Assembly (NCBI GenBank): GCA_040756475.1
Contig: JBFLZB010000002.1
Location: 1 to 33,343, forward strand
Length of the DNA stretch: 33,343 nt
Reading direction: 5' to 3'
Source of the DNA: Thermodesulfobacteriota bacterium
GTDB lineage: Bacteria; Desulfobacterota; Deferrisomatia; Deferrisomatales; JACRMM01
This document shows positions 15,127 through 22,913 of the stretch, one piece after another (position 1 is the first letter of the stretch; each line of letters starts with the position of its first letter). The position numbers and the translations under genes are program-made. The notes under the pieces were generated by a model. The model was not told where the DNA came from. It saw only the letters and a list, made by a program, of their open reading frames with translations, and searched no databases.

Positions 15127-17613
15127 CTACCAGCGCTCGGAGCCGTGGCAGCCCTGGGTCGAGCAACTCCGGGTTGCCGGGTTGTAGGAAGTCACCCGGG
15201 TATCGGCGCCACCGATCGTCGTCGGGGCAACCCCCTCGCGTCCCGGGGTGTCGAGGCCGGCGAAGTGCACGTCGGCCAGGCGCGCCGTGCTGTGGCACAC
15301 CGTGCAGTCGTATCCCCGGCGGCTCACGTGGAGGGTGTGGCGCCCCGAAAAGTAGCCGTTGTCTTCCCCGGTGCCTGCCTCGTGGCACGACCGGCACTGT
15401 ACGTCCACCGCGATGGTCCCCGTCCACCACTCGGGGGTGGTCTGGCCCCCGTGGCAGCTCAGGTTGGAGCAGGTGCCGTCCAGGTTGTCCGCGGCCTGCC
15501 CGCGCCCGGCGTCGAGGGTCGCCGGAAAGGCCAGGTCCACGGAACCGTCGTGGGTTGCCCCCAGGTGGCACACGCCGCAGTCGGAGCCCACGGTGGGCAG
15601 GGCCGCGTGGGCGGCGTGGGCCCCTGCGGTGTTGGGGAACGCGTTGCCCGAAGGCGGCATGCCGTGACAGGCGGTGCAGCTTCCAACGGGCGGCGGATCG
15701 GTCGGAACGGTCGGTTCCGTCGGGTCACTGGGATCGGTTGGGCCGGCGAGCTGGTTGAGCCACGCGGCCAGGGCCTGCTCCTCGGCGCTGGAGAGCAGGG
15801 TGCCCATGTGCCCGGCCTGGAGCTTCGGGGCTACCAACGCCCCGGCGCCGGCCAGGTCGGGGGCGAAGCCGGTGGGGTCTTCCGAGCCGGCCGTATGGCA
15901 GCTCGCGCAGTCCGCCAGGTACACGGCGTAGCCGTCCGCGGGGCCAGACGGATCAGTCGGATCGGTCGGATTCGTCGGATCGGTCGGGCCGGCGAGCTGG
16001 TTGAGCCAGGCCGCCAGGGCCTCCAGCTCGGCCCCGGAGAGCGCGGCGCCCATGTGCCCGGCCTGGAGCTTCGGGGCCACGAGCGCCCCTGCGCCGGCCA
16101 GGTCGGGGGCGAAACCGGTGGGGTCTTCCGGGCCTGCCACATGGCAGCTCGCGCAGCCTGCCAGGTACAGGGTAAGGCCGTCGGCGGGGCCAGTCGGATC
16201 GGTCGGGTCGGGCGCTCCGGGAAGGGCGGAGGCCAGGGCGTCCAACTCGGCGTCGGTCAGGACGATGCCCCCCATGCCCCCCGCGTCGGCGCCGATGGCG
16301 GCGCGAATCTGGGCGGCGGTGCGGCCGGGCACGTCGGTCCCGGCGAGGGGGCCGTGGCACCCCGCGCATTCCGCAGCGTAGAGGGCAGTGCCGTCCGGGG
16401 GGGCGGTCGGGTCCGTGGGCGGGGGCACGGCCTGGGACACCGTGTCGAGCCACGCCGCCAGGGAGGTGAGCTCGGCGGCGGACACGGTAGCGCCCATGTG
16501 ACCTGCCTGGAGCTTGGGGGCAACCAGGGCCCCGGAACCGGCCAGATCGGGGGCGAACCCCGCCGGGTCGCCATCCCCCGCCTTGTGGCACGAAGAACAG
16601 CTGGCATCGTACACGGCCTGGCCGTCCGGCTGGGCCGGCGGAGGATCTTCGGGAGTCTCAGGGGGCGTCTCTGGGGCCGGGTCGGAGGGCGGGCTGCCCG
16701 GGTCTTCGGGGTCCAGGCCGGTACGGGCCTGGTAGACGCTCCGGGCCATGGGCCCGGCGCCCCCCAGCACGGCGTGGACGGCCTCGTCCATCGCCTCGCG
16801 GGTGGCAGGGTCGCCGGTGTGGTCGCGAAGGCGTGCCACGAGCTCCCGCTGGAGGCGGGCGGCCACGTGGATGGCGTCGCCGAGGGTGAAGGGGTGCTCG
16901 GGCTGGGCTCCGGCCTCTGCGGCCAGCTCCGCCCGAAGCTGGGGATGGAGGGTGGTCTGCACGGCGTGGACGAACTCTTCGAGGAGCCGGGCCACGTCCG
17001 GCTCGGCCAGGGCGTCGGGCCCCAGGCCAAAGTCGCCGGCCAGGGTCATGAGGGCCATGGCGGCCATGTTGGCCTGGAGGGGCCGCAGTGCGGCCTCACT
17101 CACCTCGCCGGCTTCTTCGGCGAGCCCCGCCATGGGGTCCGCCAGCAGATCCGAAGCCGTCAGCCCCGGGAGGCCGGCCGCGCGGAGCGCCTCCAGGAGG
17201 TCGTCGGGCTCGATCCCGTTGGACAGGAGGGTGGTGAGGGGCGAGACCACGACGGACTCCCCGTCGTCCGGCCCCACGGATCGCTTGAGCAGGCCGCCGA
17301 AGGGGGCCCCCGCGTGGGTCCCCCGGGCTCCCGCCTTCATCTCCACCCGGGAACCCTCCCGAAGCGGGGAGGGAAACTGGAAGCGGCCCAGGTCGTCCGA
17401 AGGACTCGACTCCCGCTGGACCAGGGTGCCGTCGGCGGCCACTTCCTGGAACACGGCTCCTTCGATATAGGGGTCCACCGCCACGCCGGAGCGGGTGGAC
17501 GTGAGGACCGGGTCGCCGGAGCTGTCGCCGCTGCAGCCGACAAGGGCGGCTGCGGCGGGCAGGAGAAGCAAGAGGAGGGGAACGAACGATCGGGTGATGG
17601 GCTTTCGGAGCAT
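15127..17613 (-). CDS. Ten-haem c-type cytochrome lipoprotein
   Basis: An 828-residue lipoprotein; ATG 17613 follows GGGAGGA, and the lipobox LVGC puts the lipid on C27. Residues about 30-290 carry no haem (a strand-rich domain starting SGVAVDPYIEGAVF, then helices). Eight CXXCH motifs (CSSCH, CAGCH, CASCH twice, CTACH, CGVCH, CRSCH, CTVCH) and two CX4CH motifs (CSNLSCH, CSTQGCH) give ten probable haem sites. The first four sit in monohaem cytochrome-c-like modules with distal HMG, joined by Thr/Asp/Pro linkers. The last six form a C-terminal domain of the Geobacter CX4CH/CXXCH type. The likely role is electron transfer at the outer surface, for example to metal oxides. It has its own sigma-54-type promoter and terminator, so it is probably monocistronic. 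Confidence 0.93.
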   Translation of the reverse strand: MLRKPITRSFVPLLLLLLPAAAALVGCSGDSSGDPVLTSTRSGVAVDPYIEGAVFQEVAADGTLVQRESSPSDDLGRFQFPSPLREGSRVEMKAGARGTHAGAPFGGLLKRSVGPDDGESVVVSPLTTLLSNGIEPDDLLEALRAAGLPGLTASDLLADPMAGLAEEAGEVSEAALRPLQANMAAMALMTLAGDFGLGPDALAEPDVARLLEEFVHAVQTTLHPQLRAELAAEAGAQPEHPFTLGDAIHVAARLQRELVARLRDHTGDPATREAMDEAVHAVLGGAGPMARSVYQARTGLDPEDPGSPPSDPAPETPPETPEDPPPAQPDGQAVYDASCSSCHKAGDGDPAGFAPDLAGSGALVAPKLQAGHMGATVSAAELTSLAAWLDTVSQAVPPPTDPTAPPDGTALYAAECAGCHGPLAGTDVPGRTAAQIRAAIGADAGGMGGIVLTDAELDALASALPGAPDPTDPTGPADGLTLYLAGCASCHVAGPEDPTGFAPDLAGAGALVAPKLQAGHMGAALSGAELEALAAWLNQLAGPTDPTNPTDPTDPSGPADGYAVYLADCASCHTAGSEDPTGFAPDLAGAGALVAPKLQAGHMGTLLSSAEEQALAAWLNQLAGPTDPSDPTEPTVPTDPPPVGSCTACHGMPPSGNAFPNTAGAHAAHAALPTVGSDCGVCHLGATHDGSVDLAFPATLDAGRGQAADNLDGTCSNLSCHGGQTTPEWWTGTIAVDVQCRSCHEAGTGEDNGYFSGRHTLHVSRRGYDCTVCHSTARLADVHFAGLDTPGREGVAPTTIGGADTRVTSYNPATRSCSTQGCHGSERW
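15803..16129 (-). repeat. In-frame duplicated haem modules
   Basis: About 80 bases at 15803-15883 and 16049-16129 are nearly identical (246-base spacing, 82 codons); a more diverged third copy is at 16493-16572. Each encodes APDLAGxGALVAPKLQAGHMG of a cytochrome module. The linker between modules (about 15948-15990) is itself a 6-base GGATCG/GTCGGA-type repeat encoding TDP units. Confidence 0.85.
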
Positions 17614-17719
17614 GGGTCCTCCCTGGAGGGACGAGGGGGTTCGGGCCACGGGATCCGGGCGGCCCGGCGGGGCCCGAGTCCGCCGAGTCGCATGGGTGGG
17701 TACCTGGACGAAAAGCTTT

Positions 17720-17735
17720 AGCAGGGACCGTGCCG
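17720..17735 (-). promoter_or_regulatory. Sigma-54 (-24/-12) promoter of the cytochrome gene
   Basis: The minus strand reads CGGCACGGTCCCTGCT. It has the GG-N10-GC invariant spacing and differs from TGGCACG-N4-TTGCT at two positions. The expected start near 17709 leaves a leader of about 96 bases. Its directing enhancer candidate is at 17888-17905. Confidence 0.7.
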
Positions 17736-17887
17736 CGGGGCCGGAGGGAACGGAAGCTCTTGGTTTTCCAGCAGAAGACTGCGCCGTGGGTGAAGAGGGG
17801 AAGGGCGAAGGCCCCGCAAACCGTCGCCGTCCTGCGACGCCGCGAAGGGGCGGTATCCGAAAGACAGCCCCAGAGGCTGGGCAGGCG

Positions 17888-17905
17888 TGTCGCTGGTTTG
17901 CGACA
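17888..17905. promoter_or_regulatory. GlrR-type activator site TGTC-N10-GACA
   Basis: TGTCGC-TGGTTT-GCGACA is a perfect inverted repeat and an exact TGTC-N10-GACA, the motif known for GlrR (QseF) in enterobacteria. It is about 160 bases upstream of the -24 element at 17733-17734, a normal enhancer distance, and 71 bases beyond the glrR stop. A degenerate second copy may lie at 17936-17954. The rest of the 363-base gap (17614-17976) shows no gene. Confidence 0.7.
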
Positions 17906-17976
17906 GGCGGGTTCCCCAGGCCTCGGCAGGGCGCGTGTCGCCGGGGGGGCGATGGCGGCGGGCCGGACCGACCGCC

Positions 17977-19356
17977 CTAGTCGTGCTTGAGCGATTCGGG
18001 CTTGGACGCTTCGGGCTTGAAGAGGGCCGGCTCGATCCGGTGGCGGGCGAGAAGCTTGTAGAAGTCCGTGCGATTTCGCCCCGCCAGGCGGGCGGCGCGG
18101 GTGACGTTGCCCTCGGTGATCTGGAGCAGGCGTACCAGGTAGTCGAGCTCGAACCGCCTGCGGGCCTCGAGGAAGCTCGGCACCTCCTGTGGGGTCTCCC
18201 GAAGGGCCTCGCGCACCAGGTCGGCCGGGATCAGGGCCGAGGTGCTCAGGGTGTAGGTCTGCTCCACTGCGTTGGCCAGCTGGCGCACGTTGCCGGGCCA
18301 AGGGGCCGATACCAGGGCCTCCAGGGCCTCCGGCGAGAACCCCTTGACCTGCTTGCGCCCTTTGGCCGCCAGGGCTTCCAGGAAGTGCTCCGCCAGGAGG
18401 GGGATGTCTTCCCGGCGGGCGGCCAGGGTTGGGATCTCCAGGCGGATGACGTTGAGGCGGTAGTAGAGGTCCTCCCGGAAGGCCCCGGACGCCATTTCCC
18501 GATCCAGGTCGCGGTGGGTGGCCGAGACCACCCGCACGTCCACCCCCACGGGCGCCGTTGCGCCCACCGGCCGCACCTCCTTTTCCTGGAGGGCGCGCAG
18601 CACCTTGGCTTGGAGGGCGAGCGGCATGTCGCCGATCTCGTCCAGGAAGAGGGTGCCCCCGTGGGCCGCCTGGAAGAGTCCCTCGTGCTCGCGCACGGCC
18701 CCCGAAAACGCGCCTCGTGCGTGGCCGAAGAGCTCGGACTCCAGGAGGGGCTCGGGGATGGCGCTGCAGTTGACGGGAACGAAGGCCCGGTCGTGCCGGG
18801 GGCTCGCCCGGTGGATGGCCCGGGCCAGGAGTTCCTTGCCGGTACCGCTCTCGCCGCACACCAGCACGCTGGCATCCCCTTCGGCGGCGAGGCGGGCCTT
18901 GCGCAGGAGCTCTTCCATGGCGGGGCTTCGGGTGACGATCGCCCCGCGCCAGGACTCGGCATCGGCGCCCCGGAGGGCGCCCGCCCCGCTCAGGGCCAGG
19001 GCCCTGGCCACCTCGGCCAGGAGTTCCTTGCCGTCAAAGGGCTTGGCCATGAAGCCGAAGACGCCCCTGCGGGTGGCCTCGACAGCTTCGGCGATGGAGC
19101 CGTGGGCGGTGAGGATGATGACCGGGAGGGAAGGGTGGGTCTTGCGAAGGGCGTCGTGCAGTGCCAACCCGTCCATTGCGCCCATGCGAAGGTCCGTGAT
19201 CACCAGGTCGGGTCGGGCCTGGGAGAGCCGTGCCAAGGCCTCCTCGCCGCTCTCCGCCGTCTGGACCTCGTAGCCCGCCGAGTGGAGGCGAAGGGAGAGG
19301 AGCCGCAGGAGGCCGGTATCGTCGTCGACCAGCAGGATGCGCATCGGGTCGCTCAT
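17977..19356 (-). CDS. glrR: Sigma-54-dependent response regulator GlrR/QseF
   Basis: A 459-residue NtrC-family activator. Receiver domain 1-120: acidic D11-D13, phosphoacceptor D55, T83, K105. AAA+ domain: Walker A GESGTGKE (168-175), sigma-54 loop GAFSGA (215-220), Walker B LFLDE (236-240). The C-terminal Fis-type helix-turn-helix with LLQITEGNVTRAARLAGRNRTDFYKLL is the GlrR signature. The sigma-54 loop has Ser in place of the usual Thr of GAFTGA. The start overlaps the lipoprotein stop (ATGA). It probably activates the adjacent cytochrome promoter through the TGTC-N10-GACA site. Confidence 0.93.
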   Translation of the reverse strand: MSDPMRILLVDDDTGLLRLLSLRLHSAGYEVQTAESGEEALARLSQARPDLVITDLRMGAMDGLALHDALRKTHPSLPVIILTAHGSIAEAVEATRRGVFGFMAKPFDGKELLAEVARALALSGAGALRGADAESWRGAIVTRSPAMEELLRKARLAAEGDASVLVCGESGTGKELLARAIHRASPRHDRAFVPVNCSAIPEPLLESELFGHARGAFSGAVREHEGLFQAAHGGTLFLDEIGDMPLALQAKVLRALQEKEVRPVGATAPVGVDVRVVSATHRDLDREMASGAFREDLYYRLNVIRLEIPTLAARREDIPLLAEHFLEALAAKGRKQVKGFSPEALEALVSAPWPGNVRQLANAVEQTYTLSTSALIPADLVREALRETPQEVPSFLEARRRFELDYLVRLLQITEGNVTRAARLAGRNRTDFYKLLARHRIEPALFKPEASKPESLKHD

Positions 19357-20054
19357 CGGGCTTCCTCCCCGGCGGCCGGGTCTTCCCGGAGTTCCAGGAT
19401 CCGCTCGATTGCCTTGAGCTGGCCCAACTGCCCCTCCAGCTCCGCGGCGCGGCGGCGCTCCTCCTCCAGGGCTGCCTCGAGGGGACGGACACGCCCCACG
19501 GCCTCGTCGCGCTCCCGCTCCAGAATTTCGATGCGCGCCTTCCAGGCCCGGCCCTCGGTGCGGGCCTCTTCGAGGGAGGAGCGCAGCCCCTCCACGACCT
19601 CGCGTTCCGCCTCCCACCCCGCCTCGGCGTGGTGGAGTGCGGCGGCAGCCCGCAGCCGCTCTTCGAAGACCCCTTGCAGCAGGGTCTCCACATCCCGCAG
19701 GCCCGGCTCCTGGTCCGGCGGGAACTGGGCGCTCTGGAGCACCTCCAGCGCCCACACGTCTCCGAACTCCCGGGGCGGCGCCCGCAAGAGGAGGAGGAGA
19801 ACCCGCAGGCGGCTCTCGGGGGTGCGTTGGTTGCGAAAGGCCTCCACGGCGTGGGGGAGCCGTGCCTGCGCATCCTCCGGCGAGAGTGCCGCGGTGCGGC
19901 CCAGGGCCTCGCAAATGGGATCGGGCCGCTCCTCGAGGGCAGAGGAGCGCACACCCCCTCCCGGCTCCGGCCACGTTCCCAGGCCTGCACAACCCGCCAG
20001 CCCGGCAAGCCAAAGGGCCAGGCACGCTGCCGCGCGGCGTCTGCCACGCTTCAT
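19353..20054 (-). CDS. QseG-like lipoprotein with C-terminal coiled coil
   Basis: A 233-residue lipoprotein: basic N-terminus, hydrophobic core, lipobox LAGC with C22. Residues about 150-225 are a long charged coiled coil rich in E, R and L heptads. Sequence likeness to QseG is weak by eye; the assignment rests on size, lipobox, coiled coil and position between glrK and glrR. It overlaps both neighbours by 4 bases (ATGA). In enterobacteria the outer-membrane lipoprotein QseG binds and activates the kinase; the same role is inferred here. Confidence 0.8.
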   Translation of the reverse strand: MKRGRRRAAACLALWLAGLAGCAGLGTWPEPGGGVRSSALEERPDPICEALGRTAALSPEDAQARLPHAVEAFRNQRTPESRLRVLLLLLRAPPREFGDVWALEVLQSAQFPPDQEPGLRDVETLLQGVFEERLRAAAALHHAEAGWEAEREVVEGLRSSLEEARTEGRAWKARIEILERERDEAVGRVRPLEAALEEERRRAAELEGQLGQLKAIERILELREDPAAGEEAR

Positions 20055-21499
20055 GGGTCCTCCTCGCTCCAGACGGCGAGCCGCACCCGCAGCAGCGCCC
20101 CTGGGCCGCCGTGCGCCATTGCTTCGGCCCGGCCCCCGAGGGCGCCCGCGTACTCGGCCACGATGGAGAGGCCCAGGCCGCTGCCCATCACCGCACCGTC
20201 GCCCCGGGCCGCCCCCTGGAAGAACGGCTCGAAGATCCTCTCCCGCTCTCCGGCCGGGATGCCCGGGCCGGTGTCTCCCACGTCGATCACGGCTTCCTTC
20301 CCGTCCCGAGAGACCCGGATCCCCACGGTGCCTCCCCGGGGGGTGAACTTCACGGCGTTCGAGAGCAGGTTGTCGAGGATGACCCGCACGCGCTCCCGGT
20401 CCCCCCGCACCCGCACCGGCTCCACGTCGCGCTCCACCCGCAGGGCCTTGGCGGCGCTCGCCATCCGGTGGTCCGCTACCACCGCCTCCACCACTTCCGC
20501 CACCTCCGTCCAGGCGTCTCCCGGACCTTCGGCCCGGGCCAACTCCACGCTGAACCGCAAGAGGTTCTCGATGAGCCCCTGGAGGCGCAGGGCACTGTCC
20601 CGGAGGATCGAGGCCACTTCACGCTGCTCGGCCGTGAGGGCGCCGACCACTCCTTCCCCCAGGAGCTCGGCGCCTTCCCGGATGGCGGTCAGGGGCGTCT
20701 TGAGCTCGTGGGACATGTGGGCGAGGAAGCGGGTCTTCTCCGCCTCGAGCTCCGCGAGCCGCAACCGCAGCCAATCCAGGCGTTCCCCCAGGAACTCCAG
20801 GTCCCGCGGGCCGCGTACCACGATGGGAGAATCGAACCTTCCCGAACCCAGACCCTGGATGCCTCGGTCGATCTGTCGAATGGGCCGGGCCAGCAGGGCG
20901 GCGAAGAGGGCCGAGACCAGGAGCGTGAGCGGAACCAGCGCCGACGCCTGCCAGAGAAACGCGCGCCGCGCCTGCGCCGCCGCGTGCTGCATCGCCTCGG
21001 CCTCCTCGAGGCTGAAGCGGGTGCTGGCGTCGAGGACCTCCCGAGAGAGTGCGCTCAGGGGGGCGAACCGGTCCAGGGCTTCGGCGTCGGCTCCCTGGGG
21101 CTGGGGGCCTCCCTGGGTCAGGAATCGGAAGACCGCCTCCTCGAGCTCCCTCATGGCGGCGGCCCGCTCCTCCAGGGAGGGGAGGAGCCGGGCGAGCCGG
21201 TCCAGCAGTTGGAGAAAGACCTCCCTCCGGTCCCCGTAGTCCCGGAGGAGTTGCTCTTCTCCCAACACGTGGAACTGGCGGGCGCGCCGCTCCAGGGACA
21301 GCACGTGATCCTGGAGGAGCCGGCTGTCGTCCGCCACCCGGGACGCGTGCTGCACGGCCTCCGCGGCCCTGCGGGCAAAGCGGCCCGCGAACACGCCCGC
21401 GTTCAACAGCGCCACCGCCAGTGGCAGGGTGACGCAGAAGAAGCCGGTCCACACCAGGGCGCGAAAGGAGCCGGGGCGGTGGCTGAAGACGGGAAGCAT
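20051..21499 (-). CDS. glrK: Sensor histidine kinase GlrK/QseE
   Basis: A 482-residue membrane kinase; the ATG follows GGAGGACC. TM1 about 14-36, a helical periplasmic domain (about 40-180), TM2 about 183-204, HAMP (about 205-255), then the phosphorylation site FLAHMSHELKTPLTAIREGAELL with H264. The catalytic ATPase domain has NLLSNAVKFT (N box), DTGPGIP (G1) and GSGLGLSI (G2). The H-box surroundings closely resemble GlrK. It overlaps the lipoprotein gene by 4 bases and leads a three-gene operon (glrK, lipoprotein, glrR). Confidence 0.93.
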   Translation of the reverse strand: MLPVFSHRPGSFRALVWTGFFCVTLPLAVALLNAGVFAGRFARRAAEAVQHASRVADDSRLLQDHVLSLERRARQFHVLGEEQLLRDYGDRREVFLQLLDRLARLLPSLEERAAAMRELEEAVFRFLTQGGPQPQGADAEALDRFAPLSALSREVLDASTRFSLEEAEAMQHAAAQARRAFLWQASALVPLTLLVSALFAALLARPIRQIDRGIQGLGSGRFDSPIVVRGPRDLEFLGERLDWLRLRLAELEAEKTRFLAHMSHELKTPLTAIREGAELLGEGVVGALTAEQREVASILRDSALRLQGLIENLLRFSVELARAEGPGDAWTEVAEVVEAVVADHRMASAAKALRVERDVEPVRVRGDRERVRVILDNLLSNAVKFTPRGGTVGIRVSRDGKEAVIDVGDTGPGIPAGERERIFEPFFQGAARGDGAVMGSGLGLSIVAEYAGALGGRAEAMAHGGPGALLRVRLAVWSEEDP

Positions 21500-21725
21500 G
21501 GTCCTCCGTCGAGGGGGGCTGGGCTCTCGGCCTCCAGGGTAGCGCGGAGAATGGACCCTTGGCCAGCCCAGTGCCGTCTGGTGTCCGGGGCGGGCCGGAA
21601 GGCCCAAACGCCGGCCTGAATGCAGTGCCCGGCCCCCGTGTCTTGTTGCGGCGCAGCCGTCCCTGTCGCCCCCGAGGTTCCCGTTTGCCTCTTCTGGGCG
21701 GACCTGAACGGCGCTTGCTTTTTTC

Positions 21726-21755
21726 TTGACGCCGCATTGCAGCAAGGCGTACCTT
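21726..21755 (+). promoter_or_regulatory. Possible sigma-70 promoter of the small membrane protein
   Basis: TTGACG (21726-21731), 18 bases, TACCTT (21750-21755). It lies in the 308-base gap (21500-21807) between the divergent glrK operon and the small gene. Apart from this I see no gene or clear element in that gap. Confidence 0.45.
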
Positions 21756-21807
21756 CCGGCTACCTCCTCCCATGGGAGCCTGGGACGGCTCCCCATTCAA
21801 GGGGAAG

Positions 21808-22023
21808 ATGCCCGCCATGGAGCACGCGATCCTGGTCCAGCTTACCGCCGCCATCCTCCTGTTCGCGACCCCTTCCATCCTGCGCCGGGGGCTTCCCTCC
21901 ACGGAGCCCTTTTCCAAGTTCTTTGCCGATCTCTTCCGCTCGGTTCGCTCCGAGCCCCGCTCCCGTGGGGCCCGGCGCGGCCGCCGCGCGGCGATGCGGG
22001 GCGCGCGGCCCTGGTGGGAGTAG
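21808..22023 (+). CDS. Small single-span membrane protein
   Basis: A 71-residue protein of unknown function. The start MPAMEHA follows AAGGGG; an upstream in-frame ATG (21772) lacks a ribosome site. One hydrophobic helix (about residues 7-26, ILVQLTAAILLFATPS) is followed by a short polar part and a strongly basic arginine-rich tail that ends in ARPWWE. The case for a real gene is its setting: promoter-like bases upstream and a good intrinsic terminator 33 bases after the stop. I recognise no family. Confidence 0.6.
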   Translation: MPAMEHAILVQLTAAILLFATPSILRRGLPSTEPFSKFFADLFRSVRSEPRSRGARRGRRAAMRGARPWWE

Positions 22024-22056
22024 GACTCCGTCCGGCCGCGTGCCGGTCAAAGCCTG

Positions 22057-22084
22057 AAGCTGGCCCTGCGGCCAGCTTTTCTTT
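22057..22084 (+). terminator. Intrinsic terminator of the small gene
   Basis: A perfect 9-bp stem AAGCTGGCC / GGCCAGCTT with the loop CTGC, followed by TTCTTT. Confidence 0.85.
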
Positions 22085-22178
22085 CGGTGGCCTCCGGGAA
22101 TCGCCGATCGACGTTTCGGCTGCGTACCCCCGGGGGAGCGGCGCCCGGGGTGCGATGGGACCGGCGCTTCGGGCGCCG

Positions 22179-22206
22179 TTGACGCGGCGCACCGGTGTGC
22201 TACCCT
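22179..22206 (+). promoter_or_regulatory. bfr: Possible sigma-70 promoter of bfr
   Basis: TTGACG (22179-22184), 16 bases, TACCCT (22201-22206). The bfr start lies 77 bases downstream. No Fur box is evident by eye. Confidence 0.45.
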
Positions 22207-22283
22207 CCGGCCGCCCGGCTGGGCCAGGCGCGAATGCGCGGCCGGACCCGCGCAACATACTCCCACACGGAAAGGAGAGGACC

Positions 22284-22751
22284 ATGAAGGGCAACGAGAA
22301 GCTCATCGAGACACTCAACGCACTGCTGGCCGACGAGCTGACTGCGATCAACCAGTACATGGTTCACTCGGAGATGTGCGCCAACTGGGGTTACGAGAAG
22401 CTTCACGAGGGTTTCGAGAAGCGGGCCATCGACGAGATGAAGCACGCCGAGAAGCTCATCGGCCGCATCCTGTTCCTGGAGGGGCTGCCGATCGTGAGCA
22501 ACCTGCACAAGATGCACATCGGCGCCGACGTGCCCAAACAGCTCGCCAGCGACCACGTGCTGGAGTCGTCCGCCATCAAGGCATACAACGACGCCATCGG
22601 GCTTGCCGCCGACGTGGGCGACCACGCGACCCGCGAGCTCCTGGTGGGCATCCTCAAGGACGAGGACGCCCACATCGACAGCATCGAGGAACTCCAGGAC
22701 CAGATCGGCCACATGACGCTCCCCATCTTCCTCGGCACCCAGGTGGGGTAG
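22284..22751 (+). CDS. bfr: Bacterioferritin
   Basis: A 155-residue four-helix protein of normal length; the ATG follows AAGGAGAGG. The complete dinuclear iron (ferroxidase) site is present: E18, E51, H54, E94, E127 and H130. M52, the haem-b ligand between subunits, is also present, so this is a haem-binding bacterioferritin rather than a Dps or plain ferritin. It stores iron and removes Fe(II) and peroxide as a 24-mer. It has its own promoter and terminator. Iron storage fits a cell rich in cytochromes and Fe-S proteins. Confidence 0.96.
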   Translation: MKGNEKLIETLNALLADELTAINQYMVHSEMCANWGYEKLHEGFEKRAIDEMKHAEKLIGRILFLEGLPIVSNLHKMHIGADVPKQLASDHVLESSAIKAYNDAIGLAADVGDHATRELLVGILKDEDAHIDSIEELQDQIGHMTLPIFLGTQVG

Positions 22752-22782
22752 GGCCGTACGGCGAGATTTCCGGAAGGCAAAC

Positions 22783-22820
22783 GCCAAGAGGGCCGCGACG
22801 GGCGTCGCGGCCCTCTTGGC
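22783..22820. terminator. Hairpin between convergent bfr and CBS-ACT genes
   Basis: A perfect 17-bp stem (22783-22799 with 22804-22820) and a 4-base loop, 31 bases after the bfr stop. There is no clear T run on either strand, but the convergent position suggests a two-way terminator or 3'-end stabiliser. Confidence 0.75.
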
Positions 22821-22913
22821 GGGAGTTCTCCGGGATCGCGGGGGGCTTTGGACCCGTCCGGCGCGCCGTCCGGGGCCCGCGAAGGGGGCTCGTGCAGCAG
22901 CCTACCGATGTGG

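Noticed and set aside
17614-17976. GEMM-type (c-di-GMP/cGAMP) riboswitch before the cytochrome, as known in Geobacter
   Set aside because: The conserved GEMM core bases (GCAAACC...GACGCAAAGCC with paired helices) could not be placed on the minus strand; the CGCAAACC seen belongs to the TGTC-N10-GACA palindrome.
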